From assembly GCF_046156265.1 (NCBI RefSeq), contig NZ_JAWDIR010000005.1, forward strand, positions 1 through 64,000: DNA of 64,000 nucleotides, written 5' to 3'. Made by a program: the position numbers and the translations under genes. Below the pieces are notes generated by a model, which saw only the letters and a list, made by a program, of their open reading frames with translations, did no database searches and was not told the origin of the DNA. Shown here in pieces: positions 15,817-23,073 of the stretch; positions within the stretch are counted from its first letter, which is position 1; every line of letters starts with the position of its first letter. Source of the stretch: CAMDHY01 sp046156265 (GTDB taxonomy: Bacteria > Pseudomonadota > Alphaproteobacteria > Rhizobiales > Segnochrobactraceae).

Positions 15817-17196
15817 TCACACCGCTGCGGCGTGGCGCTGCGGCACGTCGCGGCGATAGCCGTCGAAGACCGCGCAGACGTGGCGCACGAAGGCGCGCGC
15901 CTCCACCGGAATCGCGAGCTTCCAGCCTGTGCGCACCACGAGGCCGTCGGCCGCCAGCCGGTCGATCGCCGGCAGCGAGGGGGCGAACCGCGACGGGCAG
16001 CGCCGGTGCGCCACCGCCACCTCGGCGAGGTCGACCGCGAGCGAGCACATCAGCCGCTCGATCACCGCCGCGTCGAGGCGGGTGTCGGCGTCGACCTCGG
16101 CGCCGCGCGCAGTGGCGAGATGGCCCTCGCGGATCGCGGTGCGCCACGGTCCGACGGTGGCGTGATTCTGCACATAGCCGCCCGGCCGGCCGACGCCGCC
16201 CGGCAGCGAGCCGATCGCCGACGGCCCGAAGGCGACAAGCGCCGAGGCGCGATCGGTTGTGTAGCCCTGGAAGTTGCGGTGCAGGTCGCCCTCGGCCGCG
16301 GCCAGCGCCAGCGGGTCGTCCGGGCGGGCGAAGTGGTCGAGACCGACGAGCACGTAGCCGGCAGCCTTCAGCTCCGCGGTGCTGCGCTCGGCGAAGGCGA
16401 GCCGCTCCTCCGTCGAGGGCAGGGCCGCCTCGGGGATCAGCGCCTGGTTGCGCTTCATCCACGGCACGTGGGCGTAGCCGAACAGGGCGATGCGGTCCGG
16501 CGCCATCGCCACAACCGCGTCCAGCGTGCGCGAGAAGCCGTCCGGCGTCTGGTAGGGCAGGCCGTAGACGAGGTCGACATTGACGCCGGCAACGCCGGCG
16601 GCCCGCAGACCCGCGATCGCCCCCCGCGTCTCCTCCACCGTCTGGATGCGCCCGATCGCCTTCTGCACGACGGGATCGAAGTCCTGCACACCGACGCTCG
16701 CCCGGTTGACCCCAAGCGCGCGGAAGGCGGCGAGATGCTTTTCGCCGACCCGCCGCGGGTCGATCTCGACCGCGATCTCGGCGTCGGGGCGGATGTCGAA
16801 GCGCTCCTTCAGGAGGGATCCGATCCACTCCATGTCGGCGCCCGACAGCGTCGTCGGCGTGCCGCCGCCCCAGTGGATGTGGCTGACCGGGCGCCGAACG
16901 CCGCCGCGGCCGGCCAGGCGATCGGCGACCAGGCCGATCTCGAGCGCCAGCACCTCGACGAAATCGGCGACGGGGCCGTAGCGCTTCACCGCCGTCGTCG
17001 TGCAGCCGCAGTAGTGGCAGAGCTCGGCGCAAAACGGCACGTGCAGATAGAGCGAAAGATCGGTCTCCGCCGGCAGCGCGTCGAGCCAGGCGCTGTACGT
17101 GCCGGCGTCCACATCGGGACCGAACTCGGCGGCCGTCGGGTAGCTCGTGTAGCGGGGCAGCTTCGCGGAGGCGTAGCGGGCGGCGTTGCGGACCAT
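15817..17196 (-). CDS. hemN: Oxygen-independent coproporphyrinogen III oxidase
   Basis: 459-aa radical SAM enzyme that oxidatively decarboxylates coproporphyrinogen III to protoporphyrinogen IX without oxygen. The iron-sulfur motif reads CAELCHYCGC (C-x3-C-x2-C-x-C), followed by HWGGGTPT (SAM binding) and GVQDFDPVVQKAIGR, all HemN-specific. The ATG at 17196 follows GGAGG. It is divergent from ccoN, and a perfect FNR/FixK box lies about 115 bp upstream of the start, so it should be induced at low oxygen to supply haem to the cbb3 oxidase. True HemN rather than HemW, judging by the full-length C-terminal domain and the four-Cys motif. Confidence 0.95.
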   Translation of the reverse strand: MVRNAARYASAKLPRYTSYPTAAEFGPDVDAGTYSAWLDALPAETDLSLYLHVPFCAELCHYCGCTTTAVKRYGPVADFVEVLALEIGLVADRLAGRGGVRRPVSHIHWGGGTPTTLSGADMEWIGSLLKERFDIRPDAEIAVEIDPRRVGEKHLAAFRALGVNRASVGVQDFDPVVQKAIGRIQTVEETRGAIAGLRAAGVAGVNVDLVYGLPYQTPDGFSRTLDAVVAMAPDRIALFGYAHVPWMKRNQALIPEAALPSTEERLAFAERSTAELKAAGYVLVGLDHFARPDDPLALAAAEGDLHRNFQGYTTDRASALVAFGPSAIGSLPGGVGRPGGYVQNHATVGPWRTAIREGHLATARGAEVDADTRLDAAVIERLMCSLAVDLAEVAVAHRRCPSRFAPSLPAIDRLAADGLVVRTGWKLAIPVEARAFVRHVCAVFDGYRRDVPQRHAAAV

Positions 17197-17311
17197 GGGG
17201 ACCTCCGCGTCGGCGAGGACCGACGGCCCCGGCAGGGCGCCGTCGCAGGCACGGCGCAGGATCGCGCCGTCACCATCCTCGAGAGGCTCCGGCCGCGCGG
17301 CACTCCCCGCA

Positions 17312-17325
17312 TTGATGCGGATCAA
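17312..17325. promoter_or_regulatory. FNR/FixK box (hemN side)
   Basis: TTGAT-GCGG-ATCAA, a perfect match to the FNR/FixK consensus. Centred about 122 bp upstream of the hemN ATG; a class II promoter would place the transcript start near 17277, giving an 80-nt leader. Confidence 0.85.
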
Positions 17326-17410
17326 ACCCGTCGCCGCGACGAGGCCGGCCGCGCCGCACCACAGCTGCGTCGGCGCGTCGCGGTCTTCGCATGTGCAGCA
17401 TGCGGCCGGC

Positions 17411-17424
17411 TTGACCTGGATCAA
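17411..17424. promoter_or_regulatory. FNR/FixK box (ccoN side)
   Basis: TTGAC-CTGG-ATCAA, one base from the consensus. Centred about 94 bp upstream of the ccoN ATG, which would place a class II transcript start near 17459. Confidence 0.8.
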
Positions 17425-17511
17425 TGAGAAGGAGGCGCGCCGGGCAGAGGGTGCACGCGAGGGTTCCGGCGCAGCAGCCGGAGCCGCCGTGACGCACGAG
17501 GATCACTTGCG

Positions 17512-19167
17512 ATGGCGACTTCCAGCACCGGCCGCAGGGGACTGAGCATCGGCGAAGGCCTCACTATCGCGGCTCTCATCGGGCTCGCGATCCTGTCGCT
17601 GTTCGCCGCCGCCAAGGCCCATACCCCCGCCTATGCCTTCCACGCCTATCTGTTCATGGCGGCGAGCGCGTGGGGCATCTTCAAGCTGATCGACCGCTGG
17701 TTCTCGAAAGAGGGCGGCGTCGAGCCCCGCGAGATCGGCGGCAAGCCCAACTACAACTTCGGCCCGGTGAAGTTCGCCACGATCGCCGCGATGTTCTGGG
17801 GCATCGCCGGCTTCACCGTCGGCGTCTGGGCGGCGCTCGAGCTTGCTTATCCGGCGCTGAACTTCGGCCTCGAGTGGATCTCGTTCGGCCGCATCCGGCC
17901 GCTGCACACCTCGGCGGTGATCTTCGCCTTCGGCGGCAACGTCCTGATCGCGACGTCCTTCTATGTCGTGCAGCGCACCTCGCGGGCCCGCCTCGTCGGC
18001 GACATCGCCCCCTGGTTCGTCGTCCTCGGCTACAACTTCTTCATCGTCATCGCCGGCACCGGCTACCTCCTCGGCATCACCCAGTCGAAGGAATATGCCG
18101 AGCCCGAGTGGTACGCGGATCTCTTCCTCACCGTCGTGTGGGTGACCTATTTCCTCGTCTTCCTCGGCACGATCATGCGGCGCAAGGAGCCGCACATCTA
18201 CGTCGCCAACTGGTTCTACCTCGCCTTCATCCTCACCATCGCCGTCCTGCATCTCGGCAACAACGCCGCCGTTCCGCTCTCGCTCTATTCGCCGAAGTCC
18301 TACATCGTCTGGTCCGGCGTCCAGGATGCGATGGTGCAGTGGTGGTACGGCCACAACGCCGTCGGCTTCTTCCTCACCGCCGGCTTCCTCGCCATCATGT
18401 ACTACTTCATCCCGAAGCGGGCGGACCGGCCGGTCTATTCTTACCGGCTGTCGATCATACACTTCTGGGCGCTGATCTTCCTCTACATCTGGGCCGGTCC
18501 GCACCACCTGCACTACACGGCGCTGCCGGACTGGGCGCAGACCCTCGGCATGACCTTCTCGATCATGCTGTGGATGCCCTCGTGGGGCGGCATGATCAAC
18601 GGCCTGATGACGCTCTCGGGCGCATGGGACAAGCTCCGCACCGACCCCGTGCTGCGCATGATGGTGGTCTCGGTCGCCTTCTACGGAATGTCGACCTTCG
18701 AGGGGCCGCTGATGTCGATCAAGTCGGTCAATGCGCTGTCGCACTATACCGACTGGACCATCGGCCACGTCCACTCCGGGGCGCTCGGCTGGGTCGGCTA
18801 CATCTCCTTCGGCGCGATCTACTGCCTCGTGCCGTGGCTGTGGCACAAGCGGGAACTCTATTCCTTGAAGCTCGTCAACTGGCACTTCTGGATCTCGACC
18901 ATCGGCATCGTCCTCTACATCTCGGCGATGTGGGTGTCCGGCATCCTCCAGGGCCTGATGTGGCGCGCCTATACCTCGCTCGGCTTCCTCGAATACTCCT
19001 TCATCGAGACCGTCGAGGCGATGCACCCCTTCTACGTCATCCGGGCGATCGGTGGCCTGCTCTTCCTGTCCGGCGCGATCGTGATGGCCTTCAACATCTG
19101 GAAGACCATCACCTCCGCCGCGCCGGAAGAGGCCGGCTCCGCCGCCGCCCCGCAGCCCGCCGAGTAA
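17512..19167 (+). CDS. ccoN: cbb3-type cytochrome c oxidase subunit I
   Basis: 551-aa catalytic subunit of the high-affinity terminal oxidase, an integral membrane protein with about 12 helices. Haem b, haem b3 and CuB histidines are seen in HTSAVIFAFGGN, WWYGHNAVGFFL, WAGPHHLHYTALPDW and YTDWTIGHVHSGALGW. The family has no K-channel glutamate of aa3 enzymes, which fits. First gene of ccoNOQP, preceded by a FixK box. The N-terminal about 60 residues, including the first helix (IGEGLTIAALIGLAILSLFA), are typical of the rhizobial form. Confidence 0.97.
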   Translation: MATSSTGRRGLSIGEGLTIAALIGLAILSLFAAAKAHTPAYAFHAYLFMAASAWGIFKLIDRWFSKEGGVEPREIGGKPNYNFGPVKFATIAAMFWGIAGFTVGVWAALELAYPALNFGLEWISFGRIRPLHTSAVIFAFGGNVLIATSFYVVQRTSRARLVGDIAPWFVVLGYNFFIVIAGTGYLLGITQSKEYAEPEWYADLFLTVVWVTYFLVFLGTIMRRKEPHIYVANWFYLAFILTIAVLHLGNNAAVPLSLYSPKSYIVWSGVQDAMVQWWYGHNAVGFFLTAGFLAIMYYFIPKRADRPVYSYRLSIIHFWALIFLYIWAGPHHLHYTALPDWAQTLGMTFSIMLWMPSWGGMINGLMTLSGAWDKLRTDPVLRMMVVSVAFYGMSTFEGPLMSIKSVNALSHYTDWTIGHVHSGALGWVGYISFGAIYCLVPWLWHKRELYSLKLVNWHFWISTIGIVLYISAMWVSGILQGLMWRAYTSLGFLEYSFIETVEAMHPFYVIRAIGGLLFLSGAIVMAFNIWKTITSAAPEEAGSAAAPQPAE

Positions 19168-19179
19168 GGAACGAGAGCA

Positions 19180-19911
19180 ATGTCCGTCTGGGTTCGTCAC
19201 CAGGTTCTCGAGAAGAACTCGATCCTGCTCATCATTGGCGTGCTGATCGTCATCTCCATCGGCGGCCTCGTCGAGATCGTGCCGCTCTTCTATCTGAAGA
19301 GCACGATCGAGCGCGTCGCCGGGGTGCGGCCGTGGTCGCCGCTGGAGCTCGCCGGCCGCAACATCTACGTCCGGGAGGGCTGCTACAACTGTCACTCCCA
19401 GATGATCCGGCCGCTGCGCGACGAGGTCGAGCGCTACGGCCCGTACTCGCTCGCCGCCGAGAGCATGTACGACCGGCCGTTCCAGTGGGGCTCGAAGCGC
19501 ACCGGCCCGGATCTCGCCCGCGTCGGTGGCAAGTATTCCGACGCGTGGCACCAGGAGCACCTGCACGCGCCGTCCTCGGTGGTGCCCGGCACCGTGATGC
19601 CGGCCTATCCCTGGCTCGCCGAGCGCCGCCTCGATGACCGCTACATCGCCGACGACCTGAAGGTGCAGGCGGCGCTGGGCGTGCCCTACACGCCGGAGAT
19701 GATCGAGAACGCCCAGAAGGACCTGCGTGCGCAGGCGACGCAGGACGCCGACTCCGAGGCCCTCGCCGAGCGCTATCCGAAAATCCAGGTGCGCGATTTC
19801 GACGGCAATCGCGGCCGCATCACCGAGGCCGACGCGCTGATCGCCTACCTGCAGGCCCTCGGCACCTTCGTCGACTTCAAGCTCTACGACGACAAAGCCA
19901 ACCTCCGCTGA
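19180..19911 (+). CDS. ccoO: cbb3-type cytochrome c oxidase subunit II (monohaem)
   Basis: 243-aa membrane-anchored c-type cytochrome. One N-terminal transmembrane helix (ILLIIGVLIVISIGGLVEIV) leads into the haem site GCYNCHSQMIRPLRDEVERY (CxxCH), with the axial Met in VPGTVMPAYPWL. It passes electrons to CcoN. It begins 12 bp after ccoN within the ccoNOQP operon. Confidence 0.97.
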   Translation: MSVWVRHQVLEKNSILLIIGVLIVISIGGLVEIVPLFYLKSTIERVAGVRPWSPLELAGRNIYVREGCYNCHSQMIRPLRDEVERYGPYSLAAESMYDRPFQWGSKRTGPDLARVGGKYSDAWHQEHLHAPSSVVPGTVMPAYPWLAERRLDDRYIADDLKVQAALGVPYTPEMIENAQKDLRAQATQDADSEALAERYPKIQVRDFDGNRGRITEADALIAYLQALGTFVDFKLYDDKANLR

Positions 19912-19923
19912 GGCGACCCGGTC

Positions 19924-20079
19924 ATGTCCGACACCTACCGCATGCTTGCCGAGTTCGCCCAGTCCTGGGGACTCGTCTACTTCGTCGTCGTCTTTCTCGC
20001 CGTCCTCGCCTACGCGCTCTGGCCTTCCCGCAAGGCCCAGTTCGACGAGGCGGCGCGCCTGCCCCTGAGCGAGGACTGA
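19924..20079 (+). CDS. ccoQ: cbb3-type cytochrome c oxidase subunit IV (CcoQ/FixQ)
   Basis: 51-aa single-helix protein that stabilises the cbb3 complex. It starts MSDTYRMLAEFAQSWGLVYF, has one membrane span (residues about 17-35, YFVVVFLAVLAYALWP) and a short charged tail ending in LPLSED. It lies 12 bp after ccoO and 4 bp before ccoP, its canonical place. Confidence 0.92.
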   Translation: MSDTYRMLAEFAQSWGLVYFVVVFLAVLAYALWPSRKAQFDEAARLPLSED

Positions 20080-20083
20080 TCCG

Positions 20084-20962
20084 ATGGTCGACCACACCGG
20101 TCCCGAAGTCGACGCCGCAACCGGCGTCTCCACCACCGGCCACGAGTGGGACGGCATTCGCGAGCTCAACAATCCGCTGCCGCGCTGGTGGCTGTGGGTC
20201 TTCTACGCCACGATCGTCTGGTCGGTCGGCTACTGGGTCGTCTATCCGAGCTGGCCGCTGGTCTCGGGCTATGCCGGTGGCGTGCTCGGCTGGTCGTCGC
20301 GGGAGTCCGTCGACGTCGCGCTCGCTGCCCTGCAGACCCAGCGCGGCGCCACCCTGCAGCGGCTCGCCGACACGCCGGTCGAGCAGGCGAACGCCGACCC
20401 GGAGCTGCTCGCCTTCTCCCAGGCGCTCGGCCGCGCCGCCTTCGGCGACAACTGCGCGCCCTGCCACGGCGCCGGCGGCGGTGGTGCCCGCGGCTATCCC
20501 AACCTCGTCGACGACGAGTGGCTGTGGGGCGGCTCGCTCGAGCAGATCCAGCAGACGATCACCCATGGCGTCCGCAACGCCGACGCCGACAGCCGCCAGG
20601 GCGAGATGCCGGCCTTCGTGCGCGACGGCATGCTGCCGGCCGAGGAGGTCCCGGTGGTCATCGAGTACGTCCGCCAGATTGCCGGCCTCGACGTGCTGCC
20701 GGAGGCCGATCTCGCCAAGGGCAAGGAGATCTTCGAGGCGAACTGCGCCGCCTGCCACGGCGCCGAGGGTCACGGCAACCAGGAGCTCGGCGCGCCGAGC
20801 CTCGTCGATCCGATCTGGCTCTACGGCTACGACCGCAAGGACATGACCGAGACCATCCGCAACGGCCGCGGCGGCGTCATGCCGACGTGGGTCGATAGGC
20901 TCGACCCGACCACCATCAAGGCTTTGACGATTTACGTACACGCCCTCGGTGGTGGCGCCTGA
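20084..20962 (+). CDS. ccoP: cbb3-type cytochrome c oxidase subunit III (dihaem)
   Basis: 292-aa membrane-anchored dihaem cytochrome. Two membrane-proximal helices flank residues 40-75 (WWLWVFYATIVWSVGYWVVY). Two CxxCH sites follow, NCAPCHGAGGGGARGYPNL and NCAACHGAEGHGNQELGAPSL, with axial Met residues in QGEMPAF and GVMPTW. Electron entry point from soluble cytochromes to the oxidase. Last gene of ccoNOQP, followed by a strong hairpin before ccoG. Confidence 0.97.
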   Translation: MVDHTGPEVDAATGVSTTGHEWDGIRELNNPLPRWWLWVFYATIVWSVGYWVVYPSWPLVSGYAGGVLGWSSRESVDVALAALQTQRGATLQRLADTPVEQANADPELLAFSQALGRAAFGDNCAPCHGAGGGGARGYPNLVDDEWLWGGSLEQIQQTITHGVRNADADSRQGEMPAFVRDGMLPAEEVPVVIEYVRQIAGLDVLPEADLAKGKEIFEANCAACHGAEGHGNQELGAPSLVDPIWLYGYDRKDMTETIRNGRGGVMPTWVDRLDPTTIKALTIYVHALGGGA

Positions 20963-20983
20963 CGGCGCCGCCGCCGGTGGGCG

Positions 20984-21015
20984 GTCCGGCCGGGTGCGGG
21001 GGTGCCCGGCCGGAC
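20984..21015. terminator. Strong intercistronic hairpin between ccoNOQP and ccoGHIS
   Basis: GTCCGGCCGGG and CCCGGCCGGAC form a perfect 11-bp GC stem around a 10-nt G-rich loop. It lies 21 bp after the ccoP stop and 23 bp before the ccoG start. There is no T tract, so it may be a partial terminator or an RNA processing/stability element that sets oxidase subunits above assembly factors. Confidence 0.5.
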
Positions 21016-21037
21016 ACCTCTTCTGGAGACTGGTTTC

Positions 21038-22525
21038 ATGACCGCCATCGTCGTCGACCATCGCAAGGGCAAGGCTGGCCCCGGCCCGGCCGAGCCGCCC
21101 CCCGGCGACGACGCGCCCCTCTATGAGGCGCGGCGCAAGATCTATCCGCAGTCCGTCTCCGGCACCTATCGGCGGGTGCGCTGGATCGTCCTGCTCGTCA
21201 CCCTCGGCATCTACTACCTCTTGCCGTTCGTGCGCTGGGACCGTGGCCCGAACGCCCCCGACCAGGCCGTGCTGATCGACCTGCCGGCCCGGCGCTTCTA
21301 CTTCTTCTTCATCGAGATCTGGCCGCAGGAGATCTACTTCTTCACCGGCCTGTTGATCCTCGCGTCGATGGCGCTGTTCCTGATGAACGCGCTCGCCGGC
21401 CGGGTCTGGTGCGGCTACCTCTGCCCGCAGACGGTGTGGACCGACCTGTTCCTGGCGATCGAGCGGCTCTGCGAGGGGGACCGGCGCGAGCGGATGCTGC
21501 GCGATTCCCACCCGCTCACCGCCGGCGGCGTGGCCCGCAAGTCCGCCAAGCACACGCTCTGGCTCATCACCGCCTGGTGGACCGGCGGCGCCTGGGTGCT
21601 CTACTTCGCCGATGCGCCGACGCTGGTGGTGGAACTCGCCACCGGCGAGGCGCCGCTGATCGCCTATGCGGCGATCGCCACGCTCACCTTCACCACCTAT
21701 TCCCTCGCCGGGCTGATGCGCGAGCAGGTCTGCCTCTACATGTGCCCGTGGCCGCGCATCCAGGCGGCGTTGACCGACGAGGACGCCCTCAACGTCACCT
21801 ACCGCGTCGATCGCGGCGAGCCGCGCGGTTCGCTCAAGAAGGCCGCCGCCCTGCGTGCCGCCGGCCAGCCGGCGGGCGACTGCATCGATTGCGGCCAGTG
21901 CGTCGCGGTCTGCCCGACCGGCGTCGACATCCGCGACGGTGCCTCGCTCGGCTGCATCCAGTGCGGTCTCTGCATCGACGCCTGCGACACCGTCATGCGC
22001 CGTGTCGGCCAGCCCGAGCGGCTGATCGCCTACGACACCGATCTCAACATCCAGCGGCGCCTGCGCGGCGAGCCCGAGCAGTTCCGGCTCATCCGGCCGC
22101 GCACCATCCTCTACAGCGCCATCATCGTCCTCGTCGGCGCCATCATGGTCTACGCGCTCGCGGTACGCAGCCCGGTCGGCGTCGCCGTCCAGCACGACCG
22201 CAACCCGGTGGCGGTGATCCTGTCCGACGGCGAGGTCCGCAACGGCTACGCGCTGCGGCTCGTCAACAAGGCGGCGGTCGAGACCACCTTCCTCGTCAGC
22301 GTCGCCGGCCCCGCCGGCGCCCGTCTCGACATCGTCGGCGGAACGCTGGAGGAGGGGGGTGCCGTCAGCGTCACCGTCGGTCCCGACCAGACGCGCGAGC
22401 TGCGCGCCCTCGTCACCGCCGCGCCGCTGCCCGGCAAGGATACGTCGGCGCCGATCGTCTTCCGGGCCGTCGATGCCGTGACCGGCATCACCGCCGCCGT
22501 CGACGACACCTTCCGGATGCCGTGA
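21038..22525 (+). CDS. ccoG: cbb3 oxidase assembly protein CcoG (FixG-like ferredoxin membrane protein)
   Basis: 495-aa polytopic membrane protein with two 4Fe-4S sites, CIDCGQCVAVCP and CIQCGLCIDACD, implicated in reducing Cu(II) during cbb3 maturation. Membrane spans include VRWIVLLVTLGIYYLLPFV and YFFTGLLILASMALFLMNAL; an extra cysteine pair occurs in WCGYLCPQT and CLYMCPW. A periplasmic Ig-like C-terminal domain (about 390-495) is typical. The ATG at 21038 follows GGAG at 9 nt; the earlier ATG at 21002 lies inside the hairpin region and is less likely. Confidence 0.95.
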   Translation: MTAIVVDHRKGKAGPGPAEPPPGDDAPLYEARRKIYPQSVSGTYRRVRWIVLLVTLGIYYLLPFVRWDRGPNAPDQAVLIDLPARRFYFFFIEIWPQEIYFFTGLLILASMALFLMNALAGRVWCGYLCPQTVWTDLFLAIERLCEGDRRERMLRDSHPLTAGGVARKSAKHTLWLITAWWTGGAWVLYFADAPTLVVELATGEAPLIAYAAIATLTFTTYSLAGLMREQVCLYMCPWPRIQAALTDEDALNVTYRVDRGEPRGSLKKAAALRAAGQPAGDCIDCGQCVAVCPTGVDIRDGASLGCIQCGLCIDACDTVMRRVGQPERLIAYDTDLNIQRRLRGEPEQFRLIRPRTILYSAIIVLVGAIMVYALAVRSPVGVAVQHDRNPVAVILSDGEVRNGYALRLVNKAAVETTFLVSVAGPAGARLDIVGGTLEEGGAVSVTVGPDQTRELRALVTAAPLPGKDTSAPIVFRAVDAVTGITAAVDDTFRMP

Positions 22526-22533
22526 GGACCATC

Positions 22534-23073
22534 ATGCCCGTCGCCCTTCCCATTGCCGCGCCGCCTCCCGCCCCCCGCGAACGCCGGCTCACCGGCCGCG
22601 TCGTGCTTGCGAGCCTCGTCGGCTTCTTCCTCGTCGTCGCAGGCGCCAACGCCGTGATGATCACGGTGGCGCTGACCACCTTCGGCGGGGCGCGCACCGA
22701 TTCCTCCTACCGCGCCGGCCAGCGCTACGCCGCCGAGCGGGCCGCCATGGAAGCCCAGGACGCCCTCGGCTGGACCGTCGATACGTCCCTGATGACGACG
22801 GTCTCGACTGCCGATGCCAGCGCGCCCGAGCGCGTGATCACGGTGACGGCAGTGGACGCCGACGGCCTGCCCCTCGCGGGACTGGTGGCAACGGTCCGGC
22901 TCGAGCATCCGGCCGATACGCGCCGCGACATCGTGCTCGACCTGGTCCCCGCGGGCGCCGGCGCCTTCAGTGGGACGGTCAACGCTGCCCACGGCCAGTG
23001 GGACCTCGTCGTCGAGCTCGCCCGCGACGGCGCGCCCTCCTTCCGCTCGACCCGTCGGATCTACGCCCCATGA
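22534..23073 (+). CDS. ccoH: cbb3 oxidase assembly protein CcoH (FixH)
   Basis: 179-aa membrane-anchored periplasmic protein. One N-terminal helix (VVLASLVGFFLVVAGANAVMI) ends in the FixH-typical MITVALTTFGG, followed by a beta-rich periplasmic domain (ERVITVTAVDADGLPLAG). Needed for stable CcoNOP assembly. It begins 8 bp after ccoG and its stop overlaps the ccoI start (ATGA). Confidence 0.93.
   Translation: MPVALPIAAPPPAPRERRLTGRVVLASLVGFFLVVAGANAVMITVALTTFGGARTDSSYRAGQRYAAERAAMEAQDALGWTVDTSLMTTVSTADASAPERVITVTAVDADGLPLAGLVATVRLEHPADTRRDIVLDLVPAGAGAFSGTVNAAHGQWDLVVELARDGAPSFRSTRRIYAP

Larger units (their letters stand above)
17197..17511. other. 315-bp divergent regulatory region hemN / ccoN
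   Basis: No gene. It contains two anaeroboxes, one placed for each direction (17312-17325 for hemN and 17411-17424 for ccoN). Confidence 0.7.
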
